A stretch of 11,837 bases of DNA. Origin: Erysipelotrichaceae bacterium. GTDB taxonomy: Bacteria; Bacillota_I; Bacilli_A; Erysipelotrichales; Erysipelotrichaceae. This document shows, in pieces, positions 7,079 to 11,837 of the stretch. A program made the position numbers and the translations under genes. The stretch lies in assembly GCA_017511325.1 (NCBI GenBank), contig JAFWKS010000076.1, positions 1-11,837 of the forward strand, given 5' to 3'. The notes under the pieces are model-generated. The model saw only the letters and a program-made list of their open reading frames with translations, had not been told where the DNA came from and searched no databases. Positions within the stretch are counted from its first letter, which is position 1, and every line of letters starts with the position of its first letter.

Positions 7079-7495
7079 TTATTTCTGGCTGATCATATAG
7101 TCTAACGTTTCTCTAAGATACTGTAAGCCGTCGATTACAGCGTATCTCTCCTCACTGTTTTTGACATAGACATCCGCTTCGAATCTGTAGGACATCTTTT
7201 CACCATCTTCATACTCAAAGATCACGATATCAGTATAGTCCATAACGCCCACATTCGTTGTTTCGCCGATCTTTATGTCTCTGATCTCCTGAAGCAGCTT
7301 CATGATCAGTTCAGGATCGCTGCTTTCCTTTTGTGCAGCATAGATCCACTGTCTTGAATATGTAACTTTTATCGGCATATCTTCTCTGATCTCCAGCATG
7401 CCGTTATTCTCTATTACTTTCTCTGTTTCTTTTTTCTTCTGACAGCCGCAAAGCATCCATAGCAGCATCGTCAGCAGGATCAGCTGTTTTTTCAT
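7079..7495 (-). CDS. Small lipoprotein, function unknown
   Basis: This 138-residue protein has a type II signal peptide (MKKQLILLTMLLWMLCGC), lipobox LCGC and lipidated Cys18, then a Lys/Glu-rich linker and one small strand-rich domain ending in a helix (YAVIDGLQYLRETLDYMISQ). I chose ATG 7495 rather than the in-frame GTG at 7507. The GTG is part of an 11-base perfect complement of the usual 16S 3' end (AGGAGGTGATC, 7512-7502), which spaces well to 7495, and the shorter form has a normal KK signal-peptide start. The segment TDIVIFEYEDGEKMSYRFEADVYVKNSEERYAV suggests a small ligand-binding or inhibitor-like fold, but I do not recognise a family. It heads the operon that continues into the zinc-ribbon membrane protein. 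Confidence 0.75.
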   Translation of the reverse strand: MKKQLILLTMLLWMLCGCQKKKETEKVIENNGMLEIREDMPIKVTYSRQWIYAAQKESSDPELIMKLLQEIRDIKIGETTNVGVMDYTDIVIFEYEDGEKMSYRFEADVYVKNSEERYAVIDGLQYLRETLDYMISQK

Positions 7496-7524
7496 CAGGT
7501 CGATCACCTCCTGTAATCTTGCTA

Positions 7525-7552
7525 CCTATATTTTACCTTGTTTACCTGTTAA
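7525..7552 (-). promoter_or_regulatory. Candidate promoter for the small lipoprotein / zinc-ribbon operon
   Basis: On the minus strand, TTAACA (7552-7547, five of six to the -35 consensus) is followed after 16 bases by TATAGG (7530-7525). Two exact copies of AGGTAAA, nine bases apart, lie in the spacer, with a third partial copy (AGGTAG) over the -10. They could be a direct-repeat regulator site. Confidence 0.35.
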
Positions 7553-7570
7553 ATATGAATTCAGGGCCTG

Positions 7571-7593
7571 TCTTTATTTTGATAAAATAAAGA
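7571..7593. promoter_or_regulatory. A+T-rich perfect inverted repeat over the promoter/start of the 219-residue gene
   Basis: TCTTTATTTT (7571-7580) and AAAATAAAGA (7584-7593) are perfect 10-base arms around GAT, ending ten bases before the ATG at 7604. The -10-like TAAAAT (7583-7588) lies inside the repeat. It may be an operator covering the promoter, or a weak hairpin near the ribosome landing site. No U-tract follows on the plus strand, so it is not a plus-strand terminator. Confidence 0.45.
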
Positions 7594-7603
7594 TGATAAA
7601 CAT

Positions 7604-8263
7604 ATGAAAAACAGTGTATTGAGATTAACCGAGGAAGAACTGGCCTTTGCAAAAAAAAGATATCCGAATGTGAATTTTGATGAGATCACGATGTTTGCAG
7701 ATGGCATGATCTACATGACCAATCTGGATCTTTTGCTTCTTTCAATGAGAACGGATTACAGTTCATTGAGTGAAAATGACAAAGCTCTGTGCGGCAGCAT
7801 CGTCGAAAAGGCTGAATACTTCAAGAATCACGGTTTCCGCAACAGGCTGGAAGGCTGTGATGTTGACGAACTCTGTGAGATCGCCGATCAGATGTCACTT
7901 AAGGTCCTTGATGAGAAAATCGGCAACGATATCTTCAGGATCGATCAGCTGATCAACCTGCTCAGATCGATGAAAGATCAGATCATTGAAAGCAACATGC
8001 TGGATCGAACGGTGATGATCATCGGTATCAAACTGGGCACGATCATGCTGGAAGACAAGCTTGCAAAACTAGGCTATGACTGGGATATGGTCGAAGGCTA
8101 TGAATACCCATGCATCTGCAACAGCAAGGGTGCATTCAAGTGTGATGTCCTCAGTTTTGTGAAGCAGAAACTGCTTGTTGACTACGGAGAGATGGATGAA
8201 CTGGGCAACTGCACCGATTTCTATTACGCTTTGCAGGAAACCATCAATAAAAGTATTGACTAA
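7604..8263 (+). CDS. Hypothetical cytoplasmic protein, 219 residues
   Basis: I do not recognise this protein. It starts at ATG 7604 and has no signal peptide or membrane segment. The first two thirds are helical (LTEEELAFAKKRYPNV, then ENDKALCGSIVEKAEYF, then DIFRIDQLINLLRSMKDQIIES). The C-terminal third, from about 135, reads VMIIGIKLGTIMLEDKLAKLGYDWDM followed by YPCICNSKGAFKCDVLSFVKQKL. That order (helix with 'LG..L...LG..W', then a strand and a 'P..FVKQ' helix) resembles DUF3806-like domains, but only loosely. Seven cysteines are present; C170, C172 and C180 form a small cluster that could bind metal. The ribosome binding site is weak (AAAGATG), unlike the next two genes. It faces away from the lipoprotein/zinc-ribbon operon across a 108-base intergenic region with a strong palindrome. 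The coding sequence is unusually dense in GATC. Confidence 0.8.
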   Translation: MKNSVLRLTEEELAFAKKRYPNVNFDEITMFADGMIYMTNLDLLLLSMRTDYSSLSENDKALCGSIVEKAEYFKNHGFRNRLEGCDVDELCEIADQMSLKVLDEKIGNDIFRIDQLINLLRSMKDQIIESNMLDRTVMIIGIKLGTIMLEDKLAKLGYDWDMVEGYEYPCICNSKGAFKCDVLSFVKQKLLVDYGEMDELGNCTDFYYALQETINKSID

Positions 8264-8285
8264 TGAACTATCTGATAATTACTAT
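8256..8285 (+). promoter_or_regulatory. Candidate promoter for the small SH3-like protein gene
   Basis: TTGACT (8256-8261, five of six to the -35 consensus) overlaps the end of the upstream gene and is followed after 18 bases by TACTAT (8280-8285, four of six). TATATA at 8291-8296 is an alternative -10 with no suitable -35. Confidence 0.35.
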
Positions 8286-8324
8286 TATTTTATATAAGAC
8301 TTTAGAAAGGACATTGCATATTTG

Positions 8325-8585
8325 ATGGCTTTAAAAGGAAAAACAATTAAATCACGTATTACCGGTATTACAGGAAAGATCTCTGGGATCGACAACAAGA
8401 ATCTGAAGATTACATTTTCCGGTTTTCAGGATATAAGCGTTCCTTTGAATAAAGTTGAAAAACTGCTGATAATGGACAAGGAGACTCTTGATGAGATCAA
8501 AGGCAAGTTAAGCACGGCCAAAGAGATCAAGGAAGAATCAAAGGTCAAAACATATATTGACTCTGATGATGAATCAGAGGAATGA
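8325..8585 (+). CDS. Small SH3/Tudor-like barrel protein with acidic tail
   Basis: This 86-residue protein has AGAAAGGA at 8304-8311 as the ribosome binding site. ATG 8325 is preferred; an in-frame TTG just before it (8322) would add one residue and has slightly better spacing. Residues ~3-50 (LKGKTIKSRITGITGKISGID, then LKITFSG, then ISVPLNKVEKLLIMD) follow the strand order of a small barrel common in Firmicutes, usually 'GK.V.H..FG.G.I..I....I.V.F....K.F..P..F...L'. That module is found alone or appended to larger proteins and its role is not settled. Residues 52-76 are a charged helix and the end is very acidic (DSDDESEE). It stands alone between a possible promoter and a clear terminator. 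The coding call is good; the fold is inferred from pattern only. Confidence 0.7.
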   Translation: MALKGKTIKSRITGITGKISGIDNKNLKITFSGFQDISVPLNKVEKLLIMDKETLDEIKGKLSTAKEIKEESKVKTYIDSDDESEE

Positions 8586-8603
8586 TTTCTCTCACACATT
8601 GAT

Positions 8604-8640
8604 AATAACGAGTTGATCAAACTCGTTATTTTAATTTTTC
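8604..8640 (+). terminator. Intrinsic terminator after the SH3-like protein gene
   Basis: AATAACGAGTT (8604-8614) and AACTCGTTATT (8620-8630) form a perfect 11-bp stem with loop GATCA, followed by TTAATTTTTCTATT. It isolates the adenosine deaminase promoter from upstream transcription. Confidence 0.85.
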
Positions 8641-8670
8641 TATTATTTAATAATGCGCGATCAGTACTGC

Positions 8671-8679
8671 TGATATAAT
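8671..8679 (+). promoter_or_regulatory. Extended -10 promoter of the adenosine deaminase gene
   Basis: TGATATAAT is a perfect extended -10 element (TG-n-TATAAT). The -35 region is poor, as is usual for this promoter class. Transcription would start near 8686, leaving a leader of about 20 bases that contains the GGAGG at 8693-8697. Confidence 0.65.
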
Positions 8680-8706
8680 AAAAACCATAAACGGAGGTAA
8701 ACGGAA

Positions 8707-9717
8707 ATGGATTATCCGAAAGTTGAACTTCACTGTCATATGGATGGTGCTATCCCTGAGAGACTGTTCATCAGATACTGTCGGGAAGACGGGCTGGTGC
8801 CTCAAGGCATGAGCGATGAAGAATGGATGAAAAAGAACGTCATGTCCGAAACAATGAGCCTGTCTGATTGTATGAAGCTCTTTGCCATTCTGACCGGTAT
8901 CCTTCAAAACAAGGAAAGACTGGAAGAACTCTCATATGAACTGCTTAAGGATATGTATGCCTCAGGAACGAAACTGGCCGAGATCCGTTTCTCACCGCAG
9001 TCCCATATGAATGAGAACCTCTCTATGGAAGAAGCGATCGAAGCAGTACTGCGCGGCCGCAATAGAGCCCAGGAAGAATGCCCGGGACTTGTCAGCGGTA
9101 TCATCGTCTGCATGATGAACCTCGGTCTCAATCTCGGCACTGTTGAAAACAATACCAGAACTGTCGAACTGGCAGCTGAATATAAAGATCAGGGCGTCGT
9201 TGGTCTCGACCTCGCCGGTGATGAATGTGCTACACCTATCGAAGACTATGAAGTCATGTTTGCCCTGGCCAGAAAGCTTGGAGTCAATTATACAATCCAC
9301 GCCGGTGAATCAGGTTCGGCATCCAACGTTGCCTTTGCGATCAGACAAGGCGGCAACAGAGTCGGACATGGGATCCATGCGATCGAAGATGATACTGTCG
9401 TAGATGAACTGATAAGAAAAGATGTCCTTCTTGAAGTATCGCCGACTTCCAATTACTTCTCACGCTGTGTGCCTTCCCTTGAGGAGCACCCGATCCGCAA
9501 GCTCTGGGACAGAGGAGTCAAGATAAATATCAACACTGACGATCCTGCTTTGATGGGTATAACTCTGAAGCATGAATATCAACTGCTTGAAAAAATGTTC
9601 GGCTTCACCGAAAAGGAATTCATCCTGTCGAATATCTATTCAGCCCAGAAATCCTTCTGCAGCGGAAAAGAAAAGATCATAAACGAGCTTATGGAAGCTT
9701 ACAAGAAATGCAACTAA
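8707..9717 (+). CDS. add: Adenosine deaminase
   Basis: This 336-residue zinc hydrolase converts adenosine (and deoxyadenosine) to inosine plus ammonia in purine salvage, in the cytoplasm. Length and motifs match the family throughout. Zinc ligands are His9 and His11 in KVELHCHMDGA, His198 in IHAGE, and Asp278 in NTDDPAL. Glu201 of HAGE is the catalytic acid and His221 of GHGI the catalytic base. SPTSN (245-249) is also present. GLDLAGDE (166-173) is the form seen in adenosine deaminases rather than in the related adenine deaminases, which supports the substrate call. Zinc chemistry is complete, so an active enzyme is expected. GGAGG lies nine bases before ATG 8707. The gene is monocistronic, between two terminators, and its stop codon lies inside the downstream hairpin. 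No nucleoside transporter or phosphorylase gene adjoins. Confidence 0.95.
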   Translation: MDYPKVELHCHMDGAIPERLFIRYCREDGLVPQGMSDEEWMKKNVMSETMSLSDCMKLFAILTGILQNKERLEELSYELLKDMYASGTKLAEIRFSPQSHMNENLSMEEAIEAVLRGRNRAQEECPGLVSGIIVCMMNLGLNLGTVENNTRTVELAAEYKDQGVVGLDLAGDECATPIEDYEVMFALARKLGVNYTIHAGESGSASNVAFAIRQGGNRVGHGIHAIEDDTVVDELIRKDVLLEVSPTSNYFSRCVPSLEEHPIRKLWDRGVKININTDDPALMGITLKHEYQLLEKMFGFTEKEFILSNIYSAQKSFCSGKEKIINELMEAYKKCN

Positions 9718-9745
9718 AAATGATCAGTCTTCACTGATCATTTTT
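9716..9745. terminator. Bidirectional terminator overlapping both convergent stop codons
   Basis: Perfect 13-base arms, AAAAATGATCAGT (9716-9728) and ACTGATCATTTTT (9733-9745), surround the loop CTTC. The A- and T-tracts make it work on either strand. The arms include part of the adenosine deaminase TAA and the whole TGA of the CHAP gene. Confidence 0.9.
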
Positions 9746-10569
9746 AATAATTCTTCGGTCGGTGTCACGTAGATCTTGTATCCGCGGTTGTTCGCATAGA
9801 ACTGACTCAATGACATCGTCTGTCTGATCCTGATATCGCCTACACCGTTTGCGTTTCCTTCAGAAACAGTGATCGTACCATTTTCGTAATCAACTTCATC
9901 GATGCACAGGACATGTCCTTCAGGAAGCGAAGAGGAACGGATCGAAACGATCGACATCGTCTCCGGGTGATCGGTATATCTGAAGTAGTGCTTCAGGTTG
10001 CCTTCTTCATCGCGGTATACAGCTGTCGCATAGATCCTGGAAGCGAAGGTATCGCCGTTGCCTGCAGCGCTGTTTCCGGATGAATTGAAACCAAAGACAT
10101 CATAGAACCACATCTGGGCAAAGAACGTGCACCAGCGTCCGGCAGTTGCACCATGAATCTTTCCGCTGTTATACAGCTCATAGGCATGAGCCCAGATCCT
10201 GCGCCCTGGAACAGAAGATCCTGAATAGTGTCCTGAATACATATAAATGTTGCAGTCACTGTGGTAGATCGTCTTGACGATCATATCTTCCTTGCTGATG
10301 AATTCTACTTCATCAAGATCCTTATATAAGGAAGTATCGGTATAGCTTTCCAGCATTTCGTCAGCAAGCTTGATCTCATACGCATTAAAAGATGAAGCTC
10401 TCAGATTTCTTGCATAGACGATGCGCATATGAAAATACGCAATATAAGCAAGAGATACCAATACTACATTTACGATAAGGATATTGATCAGTACCTTAGT
10501 AGTACTGGTTTTATTTAAGATATAAGAACTTTTGACTCGCTCAAGTTCACTTGTTTTTCTAATTTCCAT
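9724..10569 (-). CDS. Membrane-anchored CHAP-domain peptidoglycan hydrolase
   Basis: This is a 281-residue protein. One hydrophobic helix at ~25-47 after a charged N-terminus (KTSELERVKSSY) has no cleavage site, so it should be a signal anchor with the C-terminal domain outside. Residues ~120-268 fit a CHAP amidase/endopeptidase. The Cys is in GRWCTFFAQMWFYDVFG (Cys147; family form 'G.CT.FA..R'). The His is in LPEGHVLCIDEVDYENGTITVSEGN (His219; family form 'GHVA.V..V...G.V...E.N'), and Glu237 in SEGNANG is the third active-site residue. Such domains cut the peptide part or amide bond of peptidoglycan during cell separation or remodelling. ATG 10569 has no ribosome binding site and a leader of about 14 bases. 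The gene diverges from the rhomboid gene and converges on add. The CHAP call rests on motifs and is fairly sure; the bond cut is unknown. Confidence 0.8.
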   Translation of the reverse strand: MEIRKTSELERVKSSYILNKTSTTKVLINILIVNVVLVSLAYIAYFHMRIVYARNLRASSFNAYEIKLADEMLESYTDTSLYKDLDEVEFISKEDMIVKTIYHSDCNIYMYSGHYSGSSVPGRRIWAHAYELYNSGKIHGATAGRWCTFFAQMWFYDVFGFNSSGNSAAGNGDTFASRIYATAVYRDEEGNLKHYFRYTDHPETMSIVSIRSSSLPEGHVLCIDEVDYENGTITVSEGNANGVGDIRIRQTMSLSQFYANNRGYKIYVTPTEELLKMISED

Positions 10570-10570
10570 A

Positions 10571-10598
10571 AACTATAAACAACTACTACATTATAGTT
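10571..10598. promoter_or_regulatory. Inverted repeat over the -10 and leader of the CHAP gene
   Basis: AACTATAA (10571-10578) and TTATAGTT (10591-10598) are perfect 8-base arms 12 bases apart. One arm contains the -10 box of the CHAP promoter and the other ends one base before the start codon. The position suits a repressor site. Confidence 0.35.
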
Positions 10599-10618
10599 GA
10601 ATATAGAAGTCATTCCAA
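10590..10618 (-). promoter_or_regulatory. Promoter of the CHAP hydrolase gene
   Basis: On the minus strand, TTGGAA (10618-10613) is followed after exactly 17 bases by a perfect TATAAT (10595-10590). Transcription should begin about 14 bases before the ATG at 10569. The -35 lies within TTGGAATGA, which recurs in mirror orientation before the rhomboid gene. Confidence 0.6.
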
Positions 10619-10656
10619 CGATTCAGGCCTATGAAAATGGTTACATTTCGATACTT

Positions 10657-10688
10657 TTGGAATGAAAGTGCTTTCATTTTTATATAAT
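10657..10688 (+). promoter_or_regulatory. Promoter of the rhomboid gene, -10 box six bases before the start codon
   Basis: TATAAT at 10683-10688 is perfect, with TTGGAA (10657-10662) 20 bases upstream, longer than the usual 17. The predicted start of transcription coincides with the ATG at 10695, so the message may be leaderless. Confidence 0.5.
10661..10678. promoter_or_regulatory. cre-like palindrome (candidate CcpA site) in the rhomboid promoter
   Basis: AATGAAAG (10661-10668) and CTTTCATT (10671-10678) are perfect 8-base arms around TG. The inner 14 bases, TGAAAGTGCTTTCA, fit the Gram-positive catabolite-responsive element TGWAANCGNTNWCA except for T in place of C at the central CG. It lies between -35 and -10, a repressing position. 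No ccpA gene is in the window, so the regulator is inferred. Confidence 0.5.
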
Positions 10689-10694
10689 AGATGT

Positions 10695-11243
10695 ATGATA
10701 TTCTCATTTTTTACATATGCGCTTATATTGGCCAACATCGTCGTTTTCATTGCGATAAGAAGCGGGAAGCTGGATGTTGAAGATCTTGGCATGTCCTATC
10801 ATCTGGTATTCAACCGTAAACAGTACTACCGTCTTTTGACGGCCGGTTTCACTCACAGAGAGATCACCCACATCCTCTTCAATATGCTTTCGCTTTATAA
10901 CGTCGGCGGATATATGGAACTTCTGTTCGGACATCTGGGATTCCTGCTGATTTATTTCGGTTCGATGATCATCGGCCATATCCTTGCCCTGTTATTAAGG
11001 CACAACGATCACGATGACTATACGATGTCGATCGGTGCTTCAGGTGCAGTCTATGGCGTTATCGGTGCCTATGTCATGCTGATAGTCAGATTCAACGGCT
11101 TTTCTGCCTTGAGCGAGTTGATAAGACCGGCTGTTTCGATGCTGGTGATGTCGATGCTTCCTGGCATTGACGGCAAGTCTCATATCTGCTGTCTGGCTGT
11201 GGGTCTGGTCATCTCCTTCCTGCTGATGCAATTCACATTCTGA
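10695..11243 (+). CDS. Rhomboid family intramembrane serine protease
   Basis: This 182-residue, six-helix core rhomboid cleaves substrates within or near the membrane. TM2 holds HILFNMLSLYNVGGYMELLFG, with His59 and Asn63 of the HxxxN oxyanion motif. TM4 starts with GASGAVYG, nucleophile Ser116. TM6 contains the catalytic His163 in GKSHICCLAVGLV. The loop-1 'WR' appears as YYRLLTAGFTH. All catalytic parts are present, so it should be active. One oddity is Cys-Cys where most rhomboids have Gly-Gly after the TM6 His. I start at ATG 10695. The frame is open to an ATG at 10662, but those 11 codons would read through the cre-like palindrome and the TATAAT box. The gene diverges from the CHAP hydrolase gene and converges on a membrane protein gene. 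The natural substrate is unknown. Confidence 0.85.
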   Translation: MIFSFFTYALILANIVVFIAIRSGKLDVEDLGMSYHLVFNRKQYYRLLTAGFTHREITHILFNMLSLYNVGGYMELLFGHLGFLLIYFGSMIIGHILALLLRHNDHDDYTMSIGASGAVYGVIGAYVMLIVRFNGFSALSELIRPAVSMLVMSMLPGIDGKSHICCLAVGLVISFLLMQFTF

Positions 11244-11264
11244 ACAGTCAATATTGCAAAACTA

Positions 11265-11291
11265 AAAAAATGATCGTGATGATCATTTTTT
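11265..11291. terminator. Bidirectional terminator between the rhomboid and PH-like genes
   Basis: Perfect 11-base arms AAAAAATGATC (11265-11275) and GATCATTTTTT (11281-11291) surround GTGAT. The right arm contains the TGA stop and the last two Lys codons of the minus-strand gene. Confidence 0.9.
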
Positions 11292-11801
11292 GATTCCAAG
11301 AAAGCTTTTGATGTTTTCCAGAGCATCCGGGAACGACAGCGGTCTTTCCCTGTCTTTCAAAGCAGCGATATACTTGTCTTCCTTTTCTCTTATCAAGGTG
11401 CACAGAGTGCGGTAGACTTTATCAACCTCGAAAGTATCCCTGCCTATCTTCTCACCGTTTTCCAGTTCGAATTCGATCAGATCATGACCGTCTTCACGTC
11501 TGATAGACCACATCTTGATCTCTTCAAACGGAATGAAGCAGGCACTCTTGCATTCCTTGTCCCCATAGATCATGATGCCTTTGTCGAAGATATCCATAAC
11601 TTTATAGTCTTCAACAAACTTCAGCACCAGCAAGGCCATGACGATAAAGAACGCACCCAGGATGATCGTATAGATGTTCCTTAAAGCGATCAAAATGACA
11701 CCGATGATCACGCAGATGATCGGTGCCGTTTTCGGTTTGAAGCAGATAGCTTTTACAAAATTGCCTTCTGTTTTTACTTCTTCGATATTTACAAATTCCA
11801 T
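11283..11801 (-). CDS. Two-TM membrane protein with a possible PH-like domain
   Basis: In this 172-residue protein, a short N-terminal strand part (EFVNIEEVKTEGNFVKAI) is followed by a helical hairpin (about 24-41 and 44-62, split by RNIYT). A cytosolic domain comes next: FDKGIMIYG, CFIPFEEIKMWSIRREDGHDLIEFELENGEKI and DTFEVDKVYRTLCTLI. A TM hairpin followed by 'I.F.EI...' strands and a closing helix is the usual build of bacterial PH / YcxB-like proteins, which are of unknown function. A basic tail (DRERPLSFPDALENIKSFLG) ends it. ATG 11801 is accepted because the protein start is well formed, but no ribosome binding site precedes it; the upstream 36 bases hold TATATC and TAATAA. It stands alone and converges on the rhomboid gene. 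Coding is certain; the fold call is moderate. Confidence 0.75.
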   Translation of the reverse strand: MEFVNIEEVKTEGNFVKAICFKPKTAPIICVIIGVILIALRNIYTIILGAFFIVMALLVLKFVEDYKVMDIFDKGIMIYGDKECKSACFIPFEEIKMWSIRREDGHDLIEFELENGEKIGRDTFEVDKVYRTLCTLIREKEDKYIAALKDRERPLSFPDALENIKSFLGIKK

Positions 11802-11837
11802 AATTTATTACTGATATAGTGCGTATACTTCCGAGAC

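Noticed and set aside
8647..8907. An 86-codon minus-strand frame opposite the add start
   Set aside because: It is the complement of the well-conserved adenosine deaminase N-terminus and has no initiation signals of its own.
10662..10694. Earlier in-frame ATG for the rhomboid gene
   Set aside because: The extra 11 codons are the cre-like palindrome and the TATAAT box, with no RBS upstream; regulatory DNA is the simpler reading.

Overview
The window looks like ordinary chromosome from a low-GC Gram-positive bacterium (Bacillota). The support is strong AGGAGG-type ribosome binding sites, three lipobox lipoproteins, a double-glycine leader peptide, A+T-rich promoters with TATAAT boxes, compact U-tailed terminators and a zinc-motif-less ROK kinase of the Firmicute type. 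An Erysipelotrichia-like gut or oral organism is my guess from overall feel only; no rRNA or marker gene is present. No IS element, tRNA, CRISPR array or phage gene is visible.

Layout, left to right. The 3' end of a nitroreductase gene (+) is followed by a 100-residue double-glycine-leader protein made of heptad repeats (+), which ends at a terminator. Three minus-strand genes follow, read right to left: a 12-TM membrane protein with a C-terminal LuxR helix-turn-helix, then a DUF6273 lipoprotein, then a second lipoprotein with an internal duplication. They look like one functional unit, with a palindrome between the regulator and the lipoproteins. Two more minus-strand units follow, each with its own terminator: a ROK sugar kinase, and a small lipoprotein plus a double-zinc-ribbon membrane protein.

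From about 7.6 kb the plus strand carries an unrecognised 219-residue protein, a tiny SH3/Tudor-like protein and adenosine deaminase. Adenosine deaminase converges on a membrane-anchored CHAP-domain cell-wall hydrolase (-). The hydrolase is divergent from a compact rhomboid protease (+), and the two share a symmetrical promoter region containing a cre-like palindrome. The rhomboid gene converges on a 2-TM protein with a possible PH-like domain (-).

Taken together, the window is rich in envelope functions: three lipoproteins, a membrane-bound regulator, a membrane zinc-ribbon protein, a CHAP hydrolase and a rhomboid protease. The most unusual items are the double-glycine heptad-repeat protein, the membrane LuxR/lipoprotein unit, several genes without a Shine-Dalgarno sequence whose -10 box lies almost against the start codon, and a marked local excess of GATC.
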